Below, in pieces: positions 34,960-42,686 of a stretch of 64,000 nucleotides of DNA. The notes below the pieces were generated by a model that worked only from the letters and a program-made list of their open reading frames with translations, was not told the origin of the DNA and made no database searches. The stretch comes from Brevibacillus ruminantium (GTDB lineage Bacteria > Bacillota > Bacilli > Brevibacillales > Brevibacillaceae), in NCBI RefSeq assembly GCF_023746555.1, contig NZ_CP098755.1, positions 896,001 to 960,000 on the forward strand, written 5' to 3'. The number at the start of each line of letters is the position of its first letter. The first letter of the stretch is position 1. Position numbers and translations under genes: made by a program.

Positions 34960-36465
34960 ATGCGGGCGCAGTTGACGGGGCGTATTCAACAATCACCGCA
35001 TGACGTATACACAGCTACTGTACTTTATCCGCAGTTTGCCTATGAATGGGAGCACTATGTTTCGCACTATCTTTCCATTGAAAAGGCATTGGTACAAGCA
35101 TACGAAAAAGCGGAGATTCTCACAAAAGAAGAAGCAGTCTCTCTATGGACAGCGATTCAAGGGATTGAGAAAGAGAGGCTGCTGGAATCGGCAAAAGAAA
35201 ATATGACCGATATCGCTTTTACCCTGGAGAGGGAGATCGAAAAGCAGTTGGAGCAGCCTGTTGTAAAATGGCATATCGACCGGAGCCGCAACGATTATCA
35301 GGCATGCGCGCAGGTCATGTTTGCCAGGGAGCAGTGGCTGACGCTGATCGAAAAAATACAAGTCCTGCGCGATGTCATTCTGGACAAAGCGAAAAATGGC
35401 ATTGACGTCCTCATGCCTGGCTATACCCATTATCAGTCTGCTCAGATTATCAGTGTTGCTTTTTATCTGACGGCGATCAGCAAGCATTTTCTCGAGACTG
35501 AAAGAAGAATGCTGGAGACATTGGATGCCCTGAACCGGTCTTGCCCGCTCGGTTCAGGTGCCATGTCCGGGCAGGAGTATCCCATGGACAACCACGATCT
35601 CGCTCGCTCATTGGGATTTTCAGCCTACACCGGCCATGCATTGAGCGCAGTGGCATCAAGAGACTGGTTGCTGGATATCGGAGGCTGCCTGGCGTTCTTT
35701 GCGAACAATCTGAGCCGTTTTTTGACAGACTTGATGAACTGGGGCAGCAGCGAATACCGATTTATTGATTTTCCCGATGAACTGACAGGCATTTCATCCT
35801 CGATGCCGCAAAAACGCAATTTTCCGATTCTGGAGCGAGCAAGAGGGAAGACGAGCCATCTCCTCACGTATTACGTGGATTTTCTGCTGGGACAACGAAA
35901 CACCGCCTACAGCAATCTGGTGGAGGTTTCCAAAGAGTCGAGCAAAAACCTCCTCTCCCTTTTCCAGGAAATGCATGGATTGCTGGATTTGCTCAAGCTG
36001 GTCTTTGAGAACATGACCTTTCAGGAAGAGAACATGAGAGCATGCTGCTCAAAAGATTATTATGGAGGGTTTTCACTTGCAAATCGACTGACGGCACAGG
36101 GCGGCATCCCTTATCGCCAGTCCCAGGTGATTGCCGGCCGTTTTATCACGGCATCGATACAAGCCGGACACTCTCCGCAGCATGTCTGCACGATGGTCCT
36201 GCAGAAAATTTGCCGCGAGTACGGATTTGACCATCCATTGACCCAGGAGGAACTGCAAGCTCTGTTTGCTGTGGATTCTGCCTTAACCATGAAGAGATCG
36301 ATCGGGTCGACCCATCCGGAAGCAGTTCAAGAGGTGATAGCTCTGCAAACAAAAGAAGCGATTCATTTCGATCAGGCAGCCAATCGGATTTCTGCCGCTA
36401 TCAAACAAAAGCTGGAAGAGCTGGATACATGGATGACGTCTGAAGGCAAGGAGCATAAAGCATGA
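34960..36465 (+). CDS. Argininosuccinate lyase/fumarase-superfamily enzyme
   Basis: A 501-residue member of the aspartase/fumarase superfamily, which splits C-N bonds to release fumarate. The signature loop GISSSMPQKRN with the catalytic Ser (near residue 278), HIDRSRNDYQ and the GYTHYQSAQ region (near 150) match argininosuccinate lyase. It is not next to argG or other arginine genes but in an NRPS operon, with a kinase and a PLP synthase gene after it. I therefore read it as a tailoring lyase that frees an amine from an aspartate adduct. The ATG lies 4 bp after the stop of the NRPS gene, and the stop overlaps the next start (ATGA). Confidence 0.85.
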   Translation: MRAQLTGRIQQSPHDVYTATVLYPQFAYEWEHYVSHYLSIEKALVQAYEKAEILTKEEAVSLWTAIQGIEKERLLESAKENMTDIAFTLEREIEKQLEQPVVKWHIDRSRNDYQACAQVMFAREQWLTLIEKIQVLRDVILDKAKNGIDVLMPGYTHYQSAQIISVAFYLTAISKHFLETERRMLETLDALNRSCPLGSGAMSGQEYPMDNHDLARSLGFSAYTGHALSAVASRDWLLDIGGCLAFFANNLSRFLTDLMNWGSSEYRFIDFPDELTGISSSMPQKRNFPILERARGKTSHLLTYYVDFLLGQRNTAYSNLVEVSKESSKNLLSLFQEMHGLLDLLKLVFENMTFQEENMRACCSKDYYGGFSLANRLTAQGGIPYRQSQVIAGRFITASIQAGHSPQHVCTMVLQKICREYGFDHPLTQEELQALFAVDSALTMKRSIGSTHPEAVQEVIALQTKEAIHFDQAANRISAAIKQKLEELDTWMTSEGKEHKA

Positions 36466-37352
36466 GAGGAAAAGTAGGTAAAGGAGAAGCACACGGTACA
36501 TTCGGCGAGCTGTTGCAGGGGGTGCTGCCAAGCGGCCAGGACTTCCTGGTGACGTTTCCTGTGGATAAGTACTCGACTTGCCAATACGTCTATTCGGCGA
36601 AGGACGAGGATCTCAGCGTCCAGCCTTCCTGGAAGCGAAAATCGCTCCAGTTCGGCAAGGCGATCCTGCAACACTATCAATTGCCTTTGAAAGGAACATT
36701 GTTTCTGGAAAGCCAGCTTCAGCAGGGCAAAGGCTTGGCCAGTTCCACCGCAGATATGATGGCCACAGTGAGAGCGATAGAATCCTACTATCAAATGGCT
36801 GTCCCTCCTGAGGTGATCGAGGCTGTTCTTCGCGAAATCGAGCCATCCGATGGCCTCATGTACCCGGGCGTCGTTTCTTACTACCACAAAGAAGTGAGGC
36901 TCCGGGAATGGATAGGAGAATGCCCTCCCTTGACAGTCGTTGCGCTCGATGAAGGGGGAGAAGTCAGTACCGTAGATTTCAACAATAGACCGAAACCGTT
37001 CAACGCAGACGAAAAGCAAGAGTATCAGCTGCTGCTGGAGAAAATTACGGCCGCCATCCGCACGCAAGATGTGGGGGCGATCGGTGAAGTCGCCACCCGA
37101 AGTGCTGAGATGAACCAGAAGCTCCATCCCAAAAGGATGTTCACAAAGGTCAGGGAGATTTGCCGCACCATTCAGGGAACAGGTGTCGTTACCGCTCATA
37201 GCGGGACATTTATCGGCATCCTCATATCTGAACAGGACAGTGCGTACCATGAAAAGGTAAAAGAAGGACTCTCTTTGCTAGGGGAGCTGGGATGCCCGAC
37301 TGAAATGTTCCGTTCGATGTCCACTTCCGAAAGAAAGAAGGTGCCAGTGTAA
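36462..37352 (+). CDS. GHMP-family kinase resembling L-threonine kinase PduX
   Basis: A 296-residue small-molecule kinase. The phosphate-binding loop QGKGLASSTADM (near residue 88) is the GHMP motif 2, and the N-terminal GEAHGTFGELLQG matches the substrate-side motif of PduX-type L-threonine kinases that make O-phosphothreonine. In this operon the product would be an activated beta-phosphoryl amino acid for the PLP enzyme encoded next. The start overlaps the lyase stop by four bases and the TAA overlaps the ATG of the next gene by one base, so the three genes are translated as a coupled block. The exact substrate (Thr or Ser) is inferred. Confidence 0.8.
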   Translation: MRGKVGKGEAHGTFGELLQGVLPSGQDFLVTFPVDKYSTCQYVYSAKDEDLSVQPSWKRKSLQFGKAILQHYQLPLKGTLFLESQLQQGKGLASSTADMMATVRAIESYYQMAVPPEVIEAVLREIEPSDGLMYPGVVSYYHKEVRLREWIGECPPLTVVALDEGGEVSTVDFNNRPKPFNADEKQEYQLLLEKITAAIRTQDVGAIGEVATRSAEMNQKLHPKRMFTKVREICRTIQGTGVVTAHSGTFIGILISEQDSAYHEKVKEGLSLLGELGCPTEMFRSMSTSERKKVPV

Positions 37353-38413
37353 TGAACCAGTGCATGAACATCATCGACCTGATCGGGACAACACCGTTGA
37401 TTCGGCTGCGATTGGGGGAGGGCAGCAAAGCTTTGGCCTATGCCAAACTGGAGCTGCTCAATCCCTACGGCATGAAAGACAGAGTAGCGAAAGCCATGAT
37501 TCTGGAAGCGAAGAGGACGGGCGAACTGCAGGACGGTGCCCCGATCGTTGAGAGCTCCTCTGGAACGCTGGCTTTGGGGGTTACCATGATCGGAACCTAC
37601 TTGGGGCATGAGGTCCACATCGTCACAGACCCGCGTATCGATGAGCTAACCCTGGCGAAACTCAAAGCACTGGGAGCGCATGTGCATATTGTGGAGAAAA
37701 TGCAGGCGAGCGGCGGGTGGCAAAGCGCAAGGCTGGCGTATTTGCAAGGATTGATGCTCAAATATCCCAATGCCTATTGGCCCAAACAGTACGAAAATCC
37801 ACAAAATCCATTGGCCTACGAAACATTGGCCGATGACCTGGTAGGAGAGCTGGGGCGAGTCGATTATCTGGTCGGGTCGGTGGGCAGTGGGGGTTCACTG
37901 TGCGGAACAGCGAAAGCATTGCTGAGGAAAAATCCTCATTTGCGCGTCGTCGCTGTAGATGCCGTAGGCAGTGTTATTTTTTATCAAACGGATAATCCCA
38001 AGCGTTTGCAAAGCGGCCTTGGCAACAGTTTGCGCTCCCCGAATGTAGATTTTTCGGTGATCGACGAAGTCCATTGGTTAAATGATGAAGAAGCGTTCAC
38101 CTGGACGCGCGAGCTCGCCCGTCAGGAGAAAATCTTCGCTGGCAACAGTTCGGGCAGCGTGTACGCTGTCGCCAGGTGGCTGAGCACGCAGGCAGCAGAA
38201 GACGCGGTGATCGCCTGCATTTTCCCCGACAGGGGAGACCGGTATGTGCAGTCGATCTACAGCGATGATTTTTTCCAGGCTCATCATCTGAATCCAGACG
38301 GCCTCTCTCTATCCCCCCAGCATATTGAAAAATTACAAGATGTCTCTGCATGGGCCTATTTTCACTTTCAGAAGGGGAAATTTGAGCATGAAGAAAAAGT
38401 TGCTGTTTATTGA
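37352..38413 (+). CDS. Cysteine-synthase-like PLP enzyme (beta-replacement)
   Basis: A 353-residue fold-type II PLP enzyme. The cofactor Lys is in NPYGMKDRVAKAM (near residue 42), a substrate-binding SSSGTLAL loop follows near 68, and the phosphate-binding glycine loop is GSVGSGGSLCGT (near 175). The family exchanges a beta substituent on serine-type amino acids, as in O-acetylserine or O-phosphoserine sulfhydrylases and SbnA-type enzymes for 2,3-diaminopropionate. The Asn-Pro-Tyr-Gly start of the PLP site differs from the common NPGGSVKDR. With the kinase and lyase it suggests amine installation at C3 of a phosphorylated Thr or Ser. Confidence 0.85.
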   Translation: MNQCMNIIDLIGTTPLIRLRLGEGSKALAYAKLELLNPYGMKDRVAKAMILEAKRTGELQDGAPIVESSSGTLALGVTMIGTYLGHEVHIVTDPRIDELTLAKLKALGAHVHIVEKMQASGGWQSARLAYLQGLMLKYPNAYWPKQYENPQNPLAYETLADDLVGELGRVDYLVGSVGSGGSLCGTAKALLRKNPHLRVVAVDAVGSVIFYQTDNPKRLQSGLGNSLRSPNVDFSVIDEVHWLNDEEAFTWTRELARQEKIFAGNSSGSVYAVARWLSTQAAEDAVIACIFPDRGDRYVQSIYSDDFFQAHHLNPDGLSLSPQHIEKLQDVSAWAYFHFQKGKFEHEEKVAVY

Positions 38414-39644
38414 GTCAAATACGACGGGCACCGGCATGCTTGCTTTGCAAAAGACAAAAGAACTCGGCTACGATCCTGTTCTGTTTACCAACGATCCCAC
38501 TCGTTATCAGGGTCTAAGCGACCAAGCGTGTGAAGTTGTCGTTTGCGATACGAATCAACCAGATGGACTGCAGGACAGCATCAAGAGCCGGTTCAGCACG
38601 GAGGAGATCGCAGGGGTAACGACGACCAGCGAATACTATATTTATACCGTTGCGCTGCTGGCCGAACATTTTGGATGGGATGGCAATCCCCCGGCCACGA
38701 TGAAAAGCTGCCGGAACAAGGCGGCGGTACGAACCTTGCTCCAGGGGCTTCCCGAGCTGTATCAGCCCTGGTTTTTTCCTGTCGATTCTCTGCAAGAGGC
38801 AGAGGAGAAGAAGGGGCAGCTCCACTTCCCGTGCATCGTAAAACCGGTGGACGACAGTGGCTCCAACCAGGTGGTCGTGTGCCGCTCTTATGAAGAGCTG
38901 CGGCAGCGGGTGAAAGAGATATTGGCTGTGAAACAAAATGTACGTCAGCAACCAGCCGCGCAAGTAGCGCTGGTCGAAGAATATGTAGAGGGGCCGGAGT
39001 ACAGTGTCGAGGTTTTCTCTTACAACGGGGAGCATTCGATCATCGGCATTACGGATAAGAGCACGGGAGGAGAGCCCTATTTTATCGAGACCGGCCATAT
39101 TTTTCCGTCCTTGTCCACGAACGAGCTCAGAGAAATTGTAGAAGCGGGAGTGCTAGCCCTGCTAGACAAACTGAAGTGGCGTTTTGGCCCGTGCCATCTG
39201 GAAATCAAAATCGTCGATCAAAAGGTATTTCTCGTCGAATGCAATGGACGATTGGCCGGCGGGATGATTCCGGAACTGATTCGGTATGCCACGGGCATGG
39301 ATGTACTGAAGGAACAGCTCAAAGCAGCGGTTGGGCTGTCTCCTGATCTTTCCAGTCGGCCTTTTCAGTATGCAGGCATTCGCTTCTTGATACCCAAAGA
39401 AGCCGGAGAAATTCGAGAGGTCACGGGTCTGGAACAGCTCAAACAGCTTCCGGGAGTGAAGGAAGTCGTATGCCGGGCACAGCTAGGACAAGTTGTGCCA
39501 AGGGTGGTCAATGCGTATGGCCGCTTGGGCTATATGATCGCGGTAGCAGCAGACGAAAAAGAGCTTCGTCATCTGCTGAATCAAATCGATGTGGTGGATA
39601 TTGGGATGAAGGAGCGTGTAACTTTTGCTGAACTTTCTGAGTGA
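38388..39644 (+). CDS. ATP-grasp carboxylate-amine ligase
   Basis: A 418-residue ATP-grasp enzyme that forms an acyl-phosphate and joins it to an amine. It has an N-terminal Rossmann-like part, the central ATP-binding region (FPCIVKPVDDSGSNQV near residue 150, VEEYVEGPEYSVEVF near 200) and the metal-binding LEIKIV...LVECNGRLAGG (near 265-295). Similar proteins include L-amino acid ligases and PurK/carnosine-synthase-like enzymes. It could add an amino acid to the NRPS product, cap an amine or act in precursor supply. The ATG at 38388 is chosen because AAGGGG precedes it. It overlaps the end of the PLP gene by 26 bp. Confidence 0.85.
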   Translation: MKKKLLFIESNTTGTGMLALQKTKELGYDPVLFTNDPTRYQGLSDQACEVVVCDTNQPDGLQDSIKSRFSTEEIAGVTTTSEYYIYTVALLAEHFGWDGNPPATMKSCRNKAAVRTLLQGLPELYQPWFFPVDSLQEAEEKKGQLHFPCIVKPVDDSGSNQVVVCRSYEELRQRVKEILAVKQNVRQQPAAQVALVEEYVEGPEYSVEVFSYNGEHSIIGITDKSTGGEPYFIETGHIFPSLSTNELREIVEAGVLALLDKLKWRFGPCHLEIKIVDQKVFLVECNGRLAGGMIPELIRYATGMDVLKEQLKAAVGLSPDLSSRPFQYAGIRFLIPKEAGEIREVTGLEQLKQLPGVKEVVCRAQLGQVVPRVVNAYGRLGYMIAVAADEKELRHLLNQIDVVDIGMKERVTFAELSE

Positions 39645-40671
39645 TACGGTAACCCTGCCGACCAAGGAAATGATGGAAGCGATACAACAGGCCGTGCTCG
39701 GTGATGACGTGTATGGCCAGGATCAGACAGTCAATGAGCTGGAGAGCTTGGCTGCCCGTATGCTCGGAATGGAAGCAGCCTGCTTGATGCCAAGTGGAAC
39801 GATGGCGAACTTGTCTTCGATCATGGCCCATTGTCCCCGCGGGTCCAAGGTACTGGTAGGGGACGAATCTGATATCTATATCTATGAAGCTGGTGGGGCT
39901 TCCGTATGCGGCGGCATTGTCTATGAGCCGATCCCCACGCAAGCGGATGGTCGTTTGTTGGTACAGGATCTCGAAAAGGCCTTTCCCGTCGATGAGGAGG
40001 ACCCGCAATTTGCTTTGCCTGCCTTGCTGTGTCTGGAAAATACCCATAATCGGTGCGGGGGAAAAGTCTTGCCGATTCCCTATTTGCAGGAAGTAAAAGA
40101 ATTTGCGAGTGCGCGAAAAATCCCGGTTCACATGGATGGAGCCCGCATTTTCAACGCTTCTGTAGCGCTCGATATGGATGTGCGGGAAATAACCTGCTAT
40201 GCCGATTCGATTCAGGTCTGTTTGTCAAAAGGATTATCAGCCCCGGTCGGTTCGATTGTAGCGGGATCGCATGATCATCTGAAAAAAGTGCGACGGATAA
40301 GAAAAATGTTAGGTGGAGGAATGAGACAGGCAGGAATTATTGCAGCGCCGGGGTTGGTAGCTCTTCATTCGATGGTGAAGAGACTGGATGAGGATCACCA
40401 GCATGCAAAGCAACTGGCGCACGGACTGGCCGAGATTGACGGCATCGATTTGGACGCCAGCGAAGTGCAGACCAACATCGTTCTCTTTCGTATCACGGAC
40501 CCGCGATTTTCATGGTCCACTTTTTTGGAGACAGCAAAGGAATACGGCGTGATCTTTTCGGAAATGGGCTATGGTCGAATCAGGGCTGTCGTACATCGGC
40601 AGATCAGCAGTGATGATATTAACAAAGCGGTTCAAGCAGTAGAAAAGATGTTGAAGGACAGCCCTCTCTAG
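39625..40671 (+). CDS. Low-specificity threonine aldolase family enzyme
   Basis: A 348-residue fold-type I PLP enzyme. The N-terminal FLSDTVTLPT and GDDVYGQD, the HMDGARIFNA stretch and the PLP Lys in CLSKGLSAPVGS (near residue 203) are hallmarks of threonine/beta-hydroxy amino acid aldolases. The reaction is reversible: glycine plus an aldehyde gives a beta-hydroxy-alpha-amino acid. In this cluster it may make a non-standard beta-hydroxy amino acid or simply recycle threonine to glycine. The start is a TTG at 39625 with AAGGAG ten bases upstream, overlapping the ATP-grasp gene by 20 bp. It is the last gene of unit A. Confidence 0.88.
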   Translation: MLNFLSDTVTLPTKEMMEAIQQAVLGDDVYGQDQTVNELESLAARMLGMEAACLMPSGTMANLSSIMAHCPRGSKVLVGDESDIYIYEAGGASVCGGIVYEPIPTQADGRLLVQDLEKAFPVDEEDPQFALPALLCLENTHNRCGGKVLPIPYLQEVKEFASARKIPVHMDGARIFNASVALDMDVREITCYADSIQVCLSKGLSAPVGSIVAGSHDHLKKVRRIRKMLGGGMRQAGIIAAPGLVALHSMVKRLDEDHQHAKQLAHGLAEIDGIDLDASEVQTNIVLFRITDPRFSWSTFLETAKEYGVIFSEMGYGRIRAVVHRQISSDDINKAVQAVEKMLKDSPL

Positions 40672-41629
40672 CATACTGACATTCAGTATGCTCTCCTTTT
40701 TGTTCGCGGGCCTCCTTTGTCTTCTGCAGCATGATGCGGCCTTCTTCGATTTCGCCGAGCTTGAAATAGATTTCGGCCAGGCTACCCACAGCTCGCGCGT
40801 ACGATTGATCGCGCAATTCATATTTGAAAATAGAGACGGCCCGCTCCAGGTACTCTTTGGCATGTGTGAGGTTTCCGTGAATCTGGTAAACAATGCCCAG
40901 CATGTGATAGATTTCGCCAGCTGAATAATGGAGATGGTGTGAATAGAGGTAGTGGAGTGATTGGTATCCTAGCTCCAGGCATCGATCATAATGTTTCTGG
41001 TGATAGTGCAGGTATGCCAGGTTGTAGCCCAGTCGGGGGAAAAGGGTTCGGTCTTCAACAAAGGGAAGTTTGCTCCAAACTTTCATGCTTTCGGTCAGGA
41101 TGTGGCAGGCCTCATTTTTTTCATTCCGTTCCAGCAAGAGCAAGGCAAGAGAATTGGCAATATTGATATCGAGCTCATTGACGATTTGGTTATTGGTGAT
41201 CAATTTCCGGAAGGTATGCTCTGCTTTTCGGGCATGGTGATCAATCTGGTAATACAAGATGCCTTTTTGCCATTCAATAAATCGCAAAAAACTGTTATCG
41301 CGGAAGTTTTTGTTCTGTTTCAAAAAAGAATTCGCTTCTTCGATGAGGTACTGGAGAGCGGTGTAATCCTGAAAATAGAGACTTTCCCGACATAGCTTTT
41401 GAATTTTTACAACAAAATGGATAAATTCCTCGTTTTCATAGGAAAGCAGATAATCGACGGGAATTTTTAGTTTTAGACAAATGCTTTGCAAAATGTCCAA
41501 TCGTGGAATTTGCTTTCCTTTCTCAATCCGAAACAACGTCGATTCGTCACAAATGTCCTCGGCAACATACTTTCTGGAATACCCTCGTTTCTCTCGAAAA
41601 TACTGGATTTTCCTTCCGATTCCTACCAT
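40619..41629 (-). CDS. XRE regulator with TPR repeats, PlcR/Rgg-like (RRNPP type)
   Basis: A 336-residue protein. Residues 1-60 are an XRE helix-turn-helix (IGRKIQYFREKRGYSRKYVAEDICDES type), followed by a long alpha-helical region with several tetratricopeptide-like repeats (ALLLLERNEKNEACHILTES, YLHYHQKHYDRCLELGYQSL, GIVYQIHGNLTHAKEYLERAV). This is the architecture of RRNPP regulators such as PlcR, NprR and ComR, which bind imported signalling peptides. AAGGGAGGG precedes the ATG. It is transcribed away from the 42-codon ORF and luxR-type gene. The last 50 bases overlap the threonine aldolase gene and its terminator on the other strand, so the Cys-rich tail (after about residue 305) may be a recent extension. 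Confidence 0.85.
   Translation of the reverse strand: MVGIGRKIQYFREKRGYSRKYVAEDICDESTLFRIEKGKQIPRLDILQSICLKLKIPVDYLLSYENEEFIHFVVKIQKLCRESLYFQDYTALQYLIEEANSFLKQNKNFRDNSFLRFIEWQKGILYYQIDHHARKAEHTFRKLITNNQIVNELDINIANSLALLLLERNEKNEACHILTESMKVWSKLPFVEDRTLFPRLGYNLAYLHYHQKHYDRCLELGYQSLHYLYSHHLHYSAGEIYHMLGIVYQIHGNLTHAKEYLERAVSIFKYELRDQSYARAVGSLAEIYFKLGEIEEGRIMLQKTKEAREQKGEHTECQYAREGCPSTSFLLLEPLC
40670..40702 (+). terminator. Terminator at the end of unit A
   Basis: AGCATACTGA (40670-40679) pairs perfectly with TCAGTATGCT (40683-40692), followed by CTCCTTTTTG. It overlaps the TAG of the aldolase gene and lies within the 3' end of the opposite TPR regulator gene. Confidence 0.85.
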
Positions 41630-41661
41630 ACAACCCTCCCTTTAATCACCTTATTTTCCAA

Positions 41662-41684
41662 ATATTGCATGTTTGCATATATAT
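41662..41684. promoter_or_regulatory. Imperfect inverted repeat in the divergent regulator region
   Basis: ATATTGCA-TGTT-TGCATATAT is a near-perfect inverted repeat with one extra base on the right. The right half contains TGCATA, which fits half of the PlcR box (TNCATA). It lies between the divergent TPR regulator gene and the small ORF/luxR-type unit. Use as the regulator's operator is inference. Confidence 0.4.
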
Positions 41685-41743
41685 CTTAACAGAAATCTCT
41701 CGTATATTGAAAGTATAAAATTGGAAAGGTGTGAAAAAATTGA

Positions 41744-41872
41744 ATGATAGGCAATAAGGTGTTCGACGAATTCCTCCAAATGTTTCCTTCTGGCCCCGGT
41801 GGTTCTGTTCCACCGCCAGACATGAAAACGAGGACTTCTCCTACCATCCTGATCCTGGTCACAATGAAATAG
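41744..41872 (+). CDS. Small ORF of 42 codons upstream of the luxR-type gene
   Basis: The ATG at 41744 follows GGAAAGGTG by 12 bases. The product is 42 residues, with a hydrophilic N-terminus (MIGNKVFDEFLQMF), a Gly/Pro-rich middle (SGPGGSVPPPD) and a hydrophobic C-terminal tail (PTILILVTMK). The stop codon lies in the AATAGAGGTGAG that serves as ribosome binding site of the LuxR-type gene, so translation of the two could be coupled. It lies beside a PlcR-like peptide-responsive regulator gene, so it might encode a signalling peptide, but it has no clear export signal. It may instead be a leader peptide or chance ORF. Confidence 0.4.
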   Translation: MIGNKVFDEFLQMFPSGPGGSVPPPDMKTRTSPTILILVTMK

Positions 41873-41884
41873 AGGTGAGATAGA

Positions 41885-42532
41885 ATGGGTGTCCGGAATA
41901 TTCTGATCGTAGACGATAGAGAAGGAAAACAGCCATTTTACTCCAACTTGTTGTCGGTAAACAGATACGATTGCCATTTTTTAAATAACGACTATTTACT
42001 TTCGGATCCCGTTTTTCTGAAAAAGTTTGATTTCGTCATTCTTCATCTTACGAAAGATAACATCGCATTTCATTTAAAACAGAATCATTCGCCAACGATT
42101 CTTCTGATGGATCATAGAAATAAACATTATCTGAAATACATTCAAGATGCACGGGCCATTTTACTGAAGGATTGCCAAAGTGAGTTAATGATCGCCATCA
42201 ATGTGGTGGAACGAGGAGGGTGTTATTACTCCAGTGAGTTCATGGAAGCGATCTTTTCAAACTGGAGAAAAGAGGGGATCGATGGGGATATCGACTGGGA
42301 ATTCCATTTGCCGGGGACGTTGACGGAAATGGAGCTTCGCGTAGCGGAAGAATTGGCCAATGACCGGACCAATCAACAAATCGCCGATGCCCTCTACCTC
42401 AGCAAACGAACAGTAGAATACCATATTGCCGCTTGCATGCAAAAACTGGGGGTTAAAAGCCGGGTTGGACTGGCGGTGAAGATCGCAAAGATCAATTTGT
42501 TCAGACAAATGGTGAAAAAACAAATACGGTGA
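41885..42532 (+). CDS. LuxR/NarL-type regulator with degenerate receiver domain
   Basis: A 215-residue protein. Residues 1-115 resemble a response-regulator receiver (ILIVDD at the start, ILLKD with the conserved Lys), but the phosphoacceptor position is His54 (VILHLTK) rather than Asp. Residues 145-205 are a LuxR-type helix-turn-helix (LTEMELRVAEELANDRTNQQIA). No histidine kinase gene is adjacent. It is therefore probably a phosphorylation-independent, cluster-situated activator of the flanking biosynthetic units. GAGGTGAG precedes the ATG. A terminator follows. Confidence 0.85.
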   Translation: MGVRNILIVDDREGKQPFYSNLLSVNRYDCHFLNNDYLLSDPVFLKKFDFVILHLTKDNIAFHLKQNHSPTILLMDHRNKHYLKYIQDARAILLKDCQSELMIAINVVERGGCYYSSEFMEAIFSNWRKEGIDGDIDWEFHLPGTLTEMELRVAEELANDRTNQQIADALYLSKRTVEYHIAACMQKLGVKSRVGLAVKIAKINLFRQMVKKQIR

Positions 42533-42561
42533 CGGTTCCCCGCATCAGCGGTACCGAATTG

Positions 42562-42605
42562 GAGCAGCTCTATCATGGAAAATGATAGGGCTGCTCATAC
42601 TTTGC
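42562..42605 (+). terminator. Terminator after the luxR-type gene
   Basis: A 15-bp stem (GAGCAGCTCTATCAT / ATGATAGGGCTGCTC, 42562-42596, one mismatch) with a five-base loop follows the stop. The downstream tract is short on T residues (ATACTTTGC), so some readthrough into unit B is possible. Confidence 0.6.
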
Positions 42606-42686
42606 GGGAAATACGGGGGCGTCGTACCTGAAGCTTGCTTATCATGAAGGTACAATCTCTTAACGGAAGGTTAGAAGGAGGAAGCG

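Noticed and set aside
34960-36465. Primary arginine biosynthesis argH
   Set aside because: No arginine genes are adjacent. It is embedded and translationally coupled in the NRPS operon with a kinase and PLP enzyme gene, so a secondary role is more likely.
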